A stretch of 13,287 nucleotides of DNA from Funneliformis mosseae (lineage: Eukaryota; Glomeromycota; Glomeromycetes; Glomerales; Glomeraceae): positions 1 to 13,287 of the forward strand of contig CAJVPP010002871.1 in NCBI GenBank assembly GCA_910592005.1, read 5' to 3'. This document shows positions 1 to 8,089 of the stretch, piece after piece. How positions within the stretch are numbered: the first letter of the stretch is position 1; each line of letters begins with the position of its first letter. The notes under the pieces were generated by a model. It was not told the DNA's origin. It ran no database searches and saw nothing but the letters and a program-made list of their open reading frames with translations. The position numbers were made by a program, and so were the translations under genes.

Positions 1-470
1 TAAATTTACTTTTAGAAGAAATAAGTCTGATTATTTGATTTTTCAATTTTAGTTTAAAAATATAAATTATTAATGATTAGGAAATTACCAATTAAAATCC
101 TATTTTATCTTTAACTTAATCTGATATTTTCCTGATATTTCTATTATTTTCTATTATTTAACTCTAATTAATGTTGATCTTAATCTGATCAAAATTTTGA
201 TCGTCTCCTATTAAGGTAGCTTTATTAATAACTGTAATACAAGAATAAATTTTTGATTGCATGGGTTATTGCATGAGTTATCACGTGAATAAATTTTTAA
301 AGTTCATGTAATTATTTTCAAAAGATATAAACAAAAATAATATTAGATTTATATATATGATGCTAACATTTGTAAAGATAAGCGACTTCAAAAAAAAAAC
401 AAAAGAAGCATTAGATACCAAAGATTTTATTTTTCTAATATTCTGATTAGAATCCAAATATAATATCTAA
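1..470. other. AT-rich gene-free tract
   Basis: No reading frame of useful length and no RNA gene can be seen here. The sequence is A/T-dominated. The only non-random points are a short near-duplicate of TTGCATGRGTTAT around 255-280 and a CACGTG E-box core at 282-287. A single hexamer of that kind is not evidence of function this far from any gene. Confidence 0.5.
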
Positions 471-848
471 ATTTATTTATTTATTAAAAAAGAAAATGCA
501 GTTAATGCCAATGTTACAATTACTACCACTATCACTAATACCAGTATCACCAATGCCAGTATCAATATTAGCATTAATGCTAGTGTTAATATTAGTACTA
601 ATGTCAATGTCAGTATCAATGTCAATGTCAATAGTAGTGTTAATGTCAATACTAATATCAATATTAATACTAATGCTAATATTAGCGTTAATATCAGTAC
701 TAATACTAATACTAATATCAAAGCTAATATTAGAGCTAATGTTAGAGTTAAAACTAATGTCAAAACTAAAGCCAATACCAAAACCAGTATCACCTCTAAT
801 GTTAGTAAGAAAGCAAGGCTTTTAAGGGATTATTTAGGTAACTTTTAA
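471..848 (+). other. Stop-free frame with alternating Asn/Ser-x dipeptides, possibly a relic gene
   Basis: In the frame whose codons start with AAT/AGT, the repeat reads as alternating Asn or Ser with Val, Ile, Thr or Ala. It becomes Lys/Arg-rich and ends in a less repetitive tail (SKKARLLRDYLGNF) before TAA at 846-848. There is no in-frame ATG upstream; the frame opens after a TAA at 468-470. The sequence AG|GTAAC at 836-842 looks like a splice donor, and a second similar block at 910-1020 begins with the same AAAAAAAGAAAATG and has a comparable Lys/Asn/Thr-rich frame. This could be an exon of a low-complexity protein, a decayed gene, or simply repeat translation. Most variation between hexamers changes the amino acid, so I see no sign of selection on this frame. 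Confidence 0.2.
504..806. repeat. Imperfect hexanucleotide repeat, unit ARTRYY
   Basis: About 45-50 consecutive degenerate hexamers follow the pattern A-A/G-T-R-Y-Y (for example AATGTC, AGTATC, AATATT, AATACT), with AAA or AGA replacing the first triplet towards the right end. The purine/pyrimidine pattern RRYRYY reads the same on both strands, so several frames on both strands are open over the whole block. Examples are a Leu/Val/Ile-rich frame on the minus strand at 473-793 and a Met/Leu-rich one on the plus strand at 496-825. These frames are by-products of the repeat. The tract is flanked by ordinary AT-rich DNA. Confidence 0.85.
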
Positions 849-1362
849 ATTTTTATTTTCAATACATAATAATAAAAAATTTTAAATATAATTAATATTA
901 AAACAAAAAAAGAAAATGAAAGTAAAGCTAATACCAATGATAAAGCTGGTAAAACCAACATCACTTTCAGAATTACCTCTAATCTAATGCAAAATTTAAT
1001 TTATCTTATAATAAAAATTTAGGTAAAATAAAATTTTTATTAATTCATTATATAAATGATAATTTTTATATTAATTTTATTTTAACAAATATTAAAGAAA
1101 ATAAAAATGAAGATTCAATTAATGAAAATAAATAAAGTAAAAAATTTATCTTTTTTTTTTTACAAATTTATAATACTCATTTTTTTTATATTTATTTTGA
1201 TTAGTTTATATTAAAAAAAAATATTACAGAAAAGAACAAGAAGTGCAAAAAGGAAAAAATTTAAAAAATATTGATTTTTTAAATTTTTTTTTAATTTTTA
1301 TTTTATTTTTTTAATTTTTAAATTTTTATTATATTAATAAAATCTAAATTGCTTAATTAAAG
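849..1362. other. AT-rich tract with a weak relic reading frame
   Basis: No supported gene. A stop-free plus-strand stretch at 983-1135 (about 50 codons, no start codon) encodes an Asn/Ile/Lys-rich sequence ending NIKENKNEDSINENK. The block at 910-1020 resembles the beginning of the hexamer-repeat region. Homopolymeric T and A runs fill 1140-1360. Confidence 0.3.
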
Positions 1363-1665
1363 CATATAAAATATATATTTTATTCATGATTTTGTATCTG
1401 TTAAAATATTATAAAATATATGTTTTATCTGTGATTTTTGTATTTGTTAAAACATTATAAAATATACATTTTTCCTTATTTTTTGTATATGTTTTTTCTC
1501 ACTTTTCTGTATTAAGTTTATGGTTTTTTACATCTGTTAAAGCATTATAAAATATATGTTTTATCTGTGATTTTGCATCTGTTAAAGCATTATAAAATAT
1601 ATGTTTTTTCCTTATTTTTTGTATATGTTTTTTTCTACTTTTCTGTATTAAGTTTATAGTTTTTA
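1363..1665. repeat. Tandem array with about 45-bp period and higher-order structure
   Basis: The core ATTATAAAATATATG recurs at about 1363, 1407, 1453, 1543 and 1588. The spacings are therefore about 45 bp, with one of about 90 bp. Each ordinary unit continues as TTTTATCTGTGATTTTG and then RTCTGTTAAA. A longer variant block containing TTCCTTATTTTTTGTATATG and CTTTTCTGTATTAAGTTTAT appears twice, about 135 bp apart, so a higher-order unit of three basic periods is suggested. No open frame runs through the array. Confidence 0.85.
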
Positions 1666-1685
1666 CTTAAGGAAAAAACATATAT
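1597..1685. repeat. Perfect 18-bp inverted repeat (hairpin)
   Basis: ATATATGTTTTTTCCTTA at 1597-1614 is exactly complementary to TAAGGAAAAAACATATAT at 1668-1685, with a 53-bp loop. It covers the right end of the 45-bp tandem array, so the last array unit is folded against an inverted partial copy. Confidence 0.75.
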
Positions 1686-1759
1686 ATTATACTAAAATTC
1701 TATAAAAATTATATGTTATAAAACTTAATATTTTTATGAAATTTTTATATCAAATTTTT

Positions 1760-1906
1760 TATTGGATCAGATTCTGAGAAATTTTTAACTAAAATTATGA
1801 GTTTAATACATTTTAATCTAATAATATCAAAAACTATAATGTAATAAAAATCTCAATTTTGCTAAAAATTTTCTGAAATCTGATTTTTTTAGTAATCAAC
1901 CTATAT
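1760..1906. mobile_element. Diverged MITE-like element, copy 1
   Basis: This stretch aligns along its length with 11859-12022. Shared blocks include TCTGAGAAATTTTT near the left end, TAATACATTTTAATCTAATA and TAAAAATCTCAATTTTG in the middle, and AATCTGATTTT...AGTAATCAACC near the right end. Its left terminus is shortened and both inverted ends are more mutated than in the other copy. It has no coding capacity, so it is best read as an old non-autonomous DNA element. The orientation matches the second copy. Confidence 0.75.
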
Positions 1907-2043
1907 AATAGTCTGCATAAATATTTTTTTATTTTTATTTTGTATTAATTATAAGTAAATCTTAATATTTATTATGTAATATTAAATAATTTCTTTATAT
2001 ATAAAATTATTATTAATCATGTTATTGAAAATTAAATTATTAA

Positions 2044-2310
2044 AATAATATATTATTAAGTTTAATTAAAATTGCTAAAATTAAAGTTAATAAAAATGAT
2101 TTTGTATTTAAAAATAATGAAAATAAAGATAAAAAAACTAACTTTGAAATAAGAAATGCTAAAATTAAGACTGAGAATTTTAAAATTAAAATTAAATATT
2201 ACAAGAATATAGATAAGATTATAAAGCTAAGTATTAAATTTAAAAATAGAATAAAAATTAGAAAGGATATTATTAGTATAATATTAAAAATATCAGATAT
2301 AATTGTCTAA
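2044..2310 (+). other. Stop-free Lys/Ile/Asn-rich tract, possible relic of a coding region
   Basis: An 88-codon frame runs from just after a TAA at 2041 to TAA at 2308-2310 without any in-frame ATG. It encodes a basic sequence with stretches such as KDKKTNFEIRNAKIKTENFK and YYKNIDKIIKLSIKFKNRIK. Stops should be frequent in DNA this AT-rich, but the local excess of A over T on this strand lowers that expectation. I do not recognise a family. It may be the remains of a transposon-encoded protein. Confidence 0.22.
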
Positions 2311-2717
2311 AGCAAAGCAAAAAATAATATACATTTATGTACTATAAAAAATTTTTGATCATATGATTATTGCATTTCTTTGTTTACCTATGTAAATTTT
2401 CAATTAATAAAATCTTTGATTTTGAAAAATATAAAGATTGCTCTGATTCAATAACAGTTCCTATTTTCTAGTATTAAAAATGTTAAATTTAAGGTTAAAA
2501 TTATGAATTAAAATAATATTTTAGGTAATTGTGAAAAGATTTCTATTTTAAAAAAATTTGCTAACATATTAGATTTTATAGTAATAAATGAAGTAATATT
2601 ATGTATATTTTAAGTTATCAGAAAAAAAATGATAGACCTTTTTTGAATAAGGCAAATAAGAAAGGGTTAATGATAAAATTAAGTAAAAAAATAAAAGGAA
2701 AAACTTATAAAAATTAA
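2311..2717. other. AT-rich tract with fragmentary frames
   Basis: No gene is supported. Short plus-strand pieces, for example around 2545-2610 (ILDFIVINEVILCIF) and 2625-2716 (DRPFLNKANKKGLMIKLSKK), sit in different frames between the two longer stop-free tracts. They would fit a single decayed coding region with several frameshifts, but they could be chance. Confidence 0.25.
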
Positions 2718-2942
2718 ATTTATTTTTTTGAAAAGATAAATAAATATATAATAATAAAAAAATATTTTATAAAAAAATTAAAAAAATCAAAAGAAAAATT
2801 TATTAAAAAAGTATTTAAGAATAATTTTCAAAAAGAAATTATTAAAGGTAATAAATCTGATTTAAGTATTAATTATTTTAATATTATAGATAAATTTGAA
2901 TTCTTTAAATATTTATCTAAAGCATATAATATAAAATTATGA
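2718..2942 (+). other. Second stop-free Lys/Ile/Phe-rich tract
   Basis: A 75-codon frame without an ATG ends at TGA 2940-2942. It contains KKLKKSKEKFIKKVFKNNF followed by a less repetitive part, INYFNIIDKFEFFKYLSKAY. The last part has the amino-acid variety of real protein rather than of simple repeat. No family is recognised, and it is in a different frame from the tract at 2044-2310. Confidence 0.22.
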
Positions 2943-3860
2943 TTCTTTTGACTGTAAGTCAAGAATATCAACCTTTTCTCTTTTATATAAAAAACTTTAT
3001 GATTATACTTCAATATGAATTAATAAATTATTAATTAAATTATATTTTGACAGACAAATTATATTTTGATAAATGTAATTATTTATTAATAATTTATAAT
3101 AAATATTAAACTGATATAATTAATTTTAATATTATTAAAATTAACTAGCATTAAAGTATATTTATAATATTGAGATTTTATTAATTGATTAATTTAAGAA
3201 ACTATTTTATAAATTTTAAAAGACTTTATTTAAAGATAAGATGAGATAATATTTGAAAAATAAGTTAATCTATAATCTAATACTATCAATAGAATTTTAA
3301 ATAAAAAAGTTAAAATTTAATTTCTTTTAATATACTATTATAGAAAATTAAATAAGTTAAAAAGCTCTATAATTTTTTTCAATATAATGGATATGAATTA
3401 ATAAAATAAATTTATTTCTTTTTTATTAATTTTTTAAAAATGATAATATTTCAACTTTTAAATCTTTTCTAGTAAATGAACTTGAAAAATTATTAAAAAA
3501 GTTTTTTTTTAGGTTTATTTACTAGAATATTTATAAGATAATGAATATTATAATTATTAATTGATTAATTTAAAAATAAAAAGAAATTTATTTTAAAAGA
3601 TTTTAATAATAAAATGATTAAAAAGGATTAGAAGATAATCAATTTATCTTTTAAATATTATTGTTATCAGATTTTAAAGGTGAGATTGAACTTAATATAG
3701 ATATTATAAGTATATTTTGATAAGAATTTCAAATTATATAATTAGGACATTTTATTGAAGTATCTTAATAAATATATCTAGTAAATAAATTTTATTTAAT
3801 TATATTTAATATATTTCTACTTATTTTTAATTTTTTTAATAATTTCTAAAGAAATATAAT
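2943..3860. other. AT-rich gene-free tract
   Basis: Nothing codes convincingly. A similar phrase, TATTAATTGATTAATTTA, occurs near 3178-3195 and 3556-3573, each followed by an A-rich stretch, so the two halves may be a diverged duplication. Otherwise this is A/T sequence with frequent stops in all frames. Confidence 0.4.
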
Positions 3861-4006
3861 ATTATAATTAAAGATGATTCCTATAATTATTTTCAAATTT
3901 TAATTAAGTTGTAACTTAATTACGCTATAAGAAAATTTAATTGTATCACAAGTTGCAACTTAATTGCATTATTTTTTTTAATTGCAATGACATCTTTAAT
4001 TATAAT
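3861..4006. mobile_element. MITE-like element with perfect 16-bp terminal inverted repeats
   Basis: ATTATAATTAAAGATG at 3861-3876 is exactly inverted at 3991-4006, bounding a 146-bp segment with no coding capacity. Inside are two palindromes, AAGTTGTAACTT (within a 10+10 bp inverted repeat at 3901-3922) and AAGTTGCAACTT (3950-3961). Both are followed by AATT, so they are also a direct repeat. Small size, exact inverted ends and internal palindromes are typical of miniature inverted-repeat transposable elements. I cannot define a clean target-site duplication because the flanks are also A/T-only. Confidence 0.55.
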
Positions 4007-4276
4007 TAAGAATTTAGTAAAATATGTATAAGAGAAATATTTTAAGAAATTTGTCTAATATATGATATTGATATATCTGAAAGAAATATTTCTTATTATT
4101 TAAAATATAATATAATAATCCAATCAATATTTGATACAAAAATGAAGAAGTTGAAGTAATAGTAATTTTAGATTACAGTTCATCAGTTGGAATTCATAAA
4201 TATCTTTAAACAAAAAAAGAATATTCTTAATTTGATTATATAATGGTTAATTAAAACTATAAAATTTAATATTATT
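4007..4276. other. AT-rich tract without a supported gene
   Basis: A short plus-strand frame around 4057-4160 (YDIDISERNISYYLKYN, continuing to TAA) has some protein-like variety but no start codon. It is bounded by stops in other frames. I would not call it a gene. Confidence 0.3.
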
Positions 4277-4372
4277 AGTTCAGAACGAAGTGAAGGACTA
4301 TATATATCTATGCAAAGTATCTTGATGTCAGTATACTCAAAAATTGAGTCAATGCTGATTGGCTTTTACAAT
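4277..4372. other. Less AT-rich island, possible transposon terminus
   Basis: Within otherwise nearly pure A/T DNA, about 95 bp has clearly more G and C: GTTCAGAACGAAGTGAAGGA, then GATGTCAGTATACTCAAAAA and TTGAGTCAATGCTGATTGGC. It contains a small hairpin, ACTCAA-AAA-TTGAGT, at 4335-4349. It has no long frame. The sharp composition change suggests an inserted fragment such as a solitary terminus of a DNA transposon. That is inference; no partner terminus was seen in the window. Confidence 0.35.
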
Positions 4373-4400
4373 ATTTTTTTTTAATTAAGATTATTTCACA

Positions 4401-4562
4401 CTTAATAATGGTTTCCATTTCCTAATTAATAAGATAATATATTATAAGATAAGGTATTTACATTTTATTATAATAATAATATATTTAAATTTATACTAAT
4501 ATTTAATTTAAATTGTATAATTATATAACTATAATAATAGGAAAACAAAAAACCATTATAAG
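4401..4562. repeat. Imperfect inverted repeat, possible third MITE-like element
   Basis: CTTAATAATGGTTTCCATTT with CCTA (4401-4424) is approximately inverted at 4538-4562 (TAGGAAAACAAAAAACCATT, then ATAAG). The ends pair over about 25 bp with a few mismatches and one-base gaps. The roughly 110-bp interior is A/T-only and non-coding. It is weaker than the two other small elements because A/T-rich DNA makes partial inverted repeats easily, but the GGTTT/AAACC core is not simple A/T. Confidence 0.4.
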
Positions 4563-5096
4563 ATATTCTATCTTTAAAATTAAATATAAATAAGGAAAAA
4601 AGAAAATTATAAATATAAATAAAAATTAATATATATATATTATTTTATATATAATTAATTAGTTTAATAATAATTTTAATAATATAAATAATGCTTAATA
4701 ACTAAATTTGTATCTGATAACTGATTTAATAAAATTATTATTAAAATATAAAAACTCTATAAATCATAAGATATTAAATAAATAATTTTATTAATAATTA
4801 TAAATAAATTAATAAAAAATTAATATTTAATTTATAATACTAAACTAATTTTTTTATTACAATTTATTTTTTTTATAATAAACTTTTTCAAAAGAATATA
4901 TTATATATAAAAAAATATTATAATTATAAACTTTTTAATTTTAAATTTATGATTTATATAAAAAATTTGAAGAATAACTTTTTTTTATTATAAATAATAT
5001 TATTTAAAAATAGAAACAAAAACAAAATTCATAATCTTATATCATATCAACAAAATTATATTAATTTTTAAATTAACAATAACATTGATTATGTGA
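4563..5096. other. AT-rich 3' flank of the anthranilate synthase gene
   Basis: No frame or RNA gene is seen. The part nearest 5096 must hold the 3' untranslated region and polyadenylation site of the minus-strand gene, but no exact AATAAA hexamer close to the stop codon stands out in that orientation. Confidence 0.4.
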
Positions 5097-7270
5097 TTAA
5101 TAATTATGATTCTGTAAATTATAATAATATTTTTCAGCTTCATCAATACAAACAACATTAGATTTTAATTTATTAATAGTTTCTTGATATTCATCTTCTT
5201 CTACACTATCATAAACTATACCACCTCCTATATAATATTAATAAAAAAAAATGTTTAAAAATAAATAAATAAATAAATATTTATCAATATAAAACAAACC
5301 TGCTTGAAGATATGCCACACCATTTTTAAAAAGCATAGTACGAATTGATATACAAGTATCAATTGAATTTGCAAAATCAAAATGTCCAACAGCTCCAGCA
5401 TAGACGCCTCTTTTTTCTTGTTCAAGTTCTGCAATAAGTTCCATTGCTCTAATTTTTGGAGCACCCGAGACCGTACTAGCAGGAAATATTGATCTAAATG
5501 CATCGAATCTAGTTTTTTCAGGTCGAAGCTTACCAGATACCTGACTTACAATATGCATTACATGGCTATATTTCTCAACTTCCATTAATGAATCAACCTT
5601 AACAGTTTCTGGCTGACAAACACGATTGACATCATTCCTTCCAAGATCAACTAACATAATATGTTCCGCTCTTTCTTTTGGATCATTAATCAGTTCCTTA
5701 ACAAGTTTTTCATCCTCTAAAATGAGCACATTAGAATTTTTATTGAATAATATTATTGAAAAAAAATTAAAAACAAAATAGTTTACCTTCTTTTGTTTTT
5801 CCACGTTTACGAGTACCAGCAATAGGATGAGTATATACTATATCATCTTCGACTTTAACTAAAAGTTCAGGAGATGCTCCAACGATTTGATAATCTTCAA
5901 GATCTATATAAAACATATAAGGTGATGGATTAAGTGTACGTAAATATCGATAAACGTTAAAAGGATGTAAAGAAGTATGTCGTGTAAGCCTTTGAGATGG
6001 AACAGCTTGAATTATATCGCCATTCTTTATGTGCTTTTTTAATTGTGTTACAAATGTTTCATAACCCTTTTTGCCAACATTAGAAGTACAGGCTTGATTC
6101 AATTGGATTTCTTTCTGAGGTACTGAAGGTGTAAGATCCGTTTGCAATAAATTTAATACGCGTTGTATTTTTTCGATTGCAAGATGGTATTGATTTTCAA
6201 TAATTTTTGGATCCGTAGAATCACCGCGATAATGTGATACAACATTTAATAACTGATAAATGTGATCAAAAATGATTAATGTATCGCAAAATAAGAAAAC
6301 AGAATCTGGTAAACCAAATGGATCATGTAATTCACGTGCTGTACGTGGTTCAAAGTATTTCACACAATCATATGCGATATATCCAATTGCTCCACCTGTA
6401 TAAATGATTTAAAATATTTGTTAAAATAAAAACGGTTGATTTAAACCTATAATGTACAATTTTTACTCATCTTACCAGTAAATGAAGGGATACCAGGAAT
6501 AGGAACAAATTTAATACTTTTAAGTTCTTTCTCTAAGGCAATAAGAGGATCACCAGTAACAGCTTCATTTTCACCTGTCTTAAGTATTTTGTAAGGATCT
6601 AAATTAAGGACAAGTGTAAGTGAGATTGATAATTACAATAAATACAGTGACTCACAAAAGAAATGCAATACTTGTTTAAATTCGAAGAATAAATTACAAA
6701 ATAGGCAATAAATTTATGTTTACATTAAAAAAAGAAAATAAAAAATTTAGAAATCGTATGACGGAGAAATCTGTCTTTTAAAATCACCAAAAAATAATCT
6801 TATTAGATTAGTCAACTTAGCAAACCAAAATAATTTATAGATTTTTATTATTAAAGTGAAAAATGTTTTTTTAAAAATATTTTTTCTAGAATAAGCTTTA
6901 TAAATTTATTATACTACATTTTTAAAAAGGTACTTTCTTTTAAGAGTCAATATATTATCAAATTCAAAAAATGAAGAGCCAATATATTACCCGCGCCAAT
7001 AAAAGAATAACGTCCTATTTTTTCACCTCCAGCCACAGATTCGAATAGAAAAGAAAACCGGCCATTTGTTACAAGGCGCAAATAAGCAATTACAGGTGTA
7101 AGTAAGTCTGCTGGTATTTGGGCATATACAGGTATTGTATTTCCCTGGGGAATAAGTTCGTGAATTTCTTGAAGGGATGGTTTGAAAGTGATCTAAAGGA
7201 AAATAACAACGCTTTAAAAAACATTTAAAGGTTTATCGGGAAGGTTAAACTTGGAGAATCTTACAGTCAT
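5097..7270 (-). CDS. TRP2: Anthranilate synthase component I (TrpE/Trp2), six exons, complete
   Basis: Makes anthranilate from chorismate, with ammonia supplied by a glutamine amidotransferase partner; this is the first committed step of tryptophan synthesis. Exons in coding order: 7270-7265, 7192-6991, 6598-6476, 6395-5787, 5716-5300 and 5227-5097. They total 1488 bp, giving 495 aa, a normal family length. All five introns (72, 392, 80, 70 and 72 bp) are GT...AG and every junction keeps the frame within conserved sequence. Visible motifs: N-terminal domain with FESV (52-55, region of tryptophan feedback binding) and [12 protein letters not shown] (62-73); [10 protein letters not shown] (111-120); chorismate-binding domain with PIAGTRKRG (301-309), LVDLGRND (335-342), [11 protein letters not shown] (391-401), RGVYAGAVG (416-424), CISIRT (435-440) and [10 protein letters not shown] (451-460). 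It ends at TAA 5099-5097. No glutaminase domain is fused. The start rests on ATG 7270 in the context CCAAAATGAC, with only two codons in exon 1; this is the least certain point. Residue 394 is Ser where the family usually has Gly. Confidence 0.96.
6599..6990 (-). other. Long intron 2 of the anthranilate synthase gene
   Basis: At 392 bp this intron is about five times longer than the other four in the gene. It splits the Asp codon of SFIGA|DPYK. The donor is G|GTAATA (reading down from 6990) and the acceptor TTTAG (ending at 6599). The interior has no conserved coding sequence. It contains a TGACTCA heptamer listed separately. Confidence 0.85.
6648..6654. promoter_or_regulatory. TGACTCA heptamer (Gcn4/CPC1-type site) in intron 2
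   Basis: An exact TGACTCA, inside the palindromic GTGACTCAC, lies in intron 2. In ascomycete fungi, general amino-acid control factors of the Gcn4/CPC1 bZIP type bind TGASTCA upstream of amino-acid genes. Its position inside an intron is unusual. Another TGAGTCA occurs by chance or otherwise at 4345-4351, so one site is weak evidence. Confidence 0.25.
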
Positions 7271-8089
7271 TTTGGAAGTTTCTAACCATCCGAATGTTTG
7301 ACTAGAATCATCAAACTTTTGTGTTTAAAAAGAAAATTTTTGTGCATTTTTTGATGAAAAAAGGTCAAGTTTTCACTTGTGATAAGATGGGGTGTGGTAT
7401 ATCTCTTTTTTATTGGCTAAATAATTGTCTCATCGTAATGTTTAGTATCTGCTCCTTATGGTTAAGATAATTTACATTAGAATCTCTACAAACACGCGAC
7501 TGACGTTATTGGGAGTCTTACGTATCGCAGTGACACTATAATAATCAAGTCTAGCGGGATATGCGGATAATCTTTTATTATAATTGATCAGAGAATAGAT
7601 CGGAGTATGAAAAAAAAAAATCCTATTATTCCTATTATTCTTTAATAATAATCACAAAAAACATTTTTTATCACTTTTTAAGCTGCATATCAAATTTTTA
7701 TATACACATATAGTTCATGGGGTTGATGTTTAAATAATTATTTGTAAGACTAAATTTAATTTATTATTTATCACGCAATGTGAAGTCAAATTTCAATAAT
7801 GTGAATGTGTAGTTTAAGATTTCGTTTATCAAATGTTCTTAGTGTGACTTGAAAAAAGCTGCACTCACTAATTTCAACGATATACACGCCCGAACAAAAC
7901 TCGAAAAACCCACGACGCTGTGTCGACGACCTCCATCCATCCATCAGTAAACATCCAACTATCTTAACGCCTGGAATTTACCTGGTCGCTCACGTTCCTC
8001 CAACAGACGTCTCTTTATTTGATAATTTCTTCCTTCCTATCTGAAAAAGCCGACTTCTCTCTTTTTAACGGGTAATATACTATATTATT
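7271..8089. promoter_or_regulatory. Divergent promoter region between the two genes
   Basis: About 820 bp separate the start codons of the two oppositely oriented genes, and no frame or RNA gene is visible in it. It must hold both promoters and 5' untranslated regions. In the minus-strand direction a CCAAT pentamer lies at 7416-7412, about 142 bp before the anthranilate synthase start. On the plus strand the last 110 bp before 8090 are C/T-rich (TCTTCCTTCCTATCTG-like), as often seen in fungal leaders, preceded by a short TCCA run at 7933-7944. No TATA box is convincing in such A/T-rich DNA. Confidence 0.6.
7412..7416 (-). promoter_or_regulatory. Possible CCAAT box for the anthranilate synthase gene
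   Basis: ATTGG on the plus strand reads as CCAAT towards the anthranilate synthase gene, in the context TTAGCCAATA. The distance to the start codon is typical for a CCAAT-binding complex site. A pentamer alone could be chance. Confidence 0.25.

Noticed and set aside
473..825. Leu/Val-rich minus-strand frame (473-793) and Met/Leu-rich plus-strand frame (496-825)
   Set aside because: Both are translations of the strand-symmetric hexamer repeat and have no non-repetitive domain.
1..5096. A CRISPR array or a coordinated multi-gene system in the left part
   Set aside because: The repeats are contiguous or degenerate, without unique spacers of even length, and no intact gene lies nearby.
5097..7270. 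Bacterial contaminant or horizontally acquired trpE
   Set aside because: Five in-frame GT...AG introns and fungal-type sequence such as DAFRSIFPA and [13 protein letters not shown] argue for a native fungal gene.
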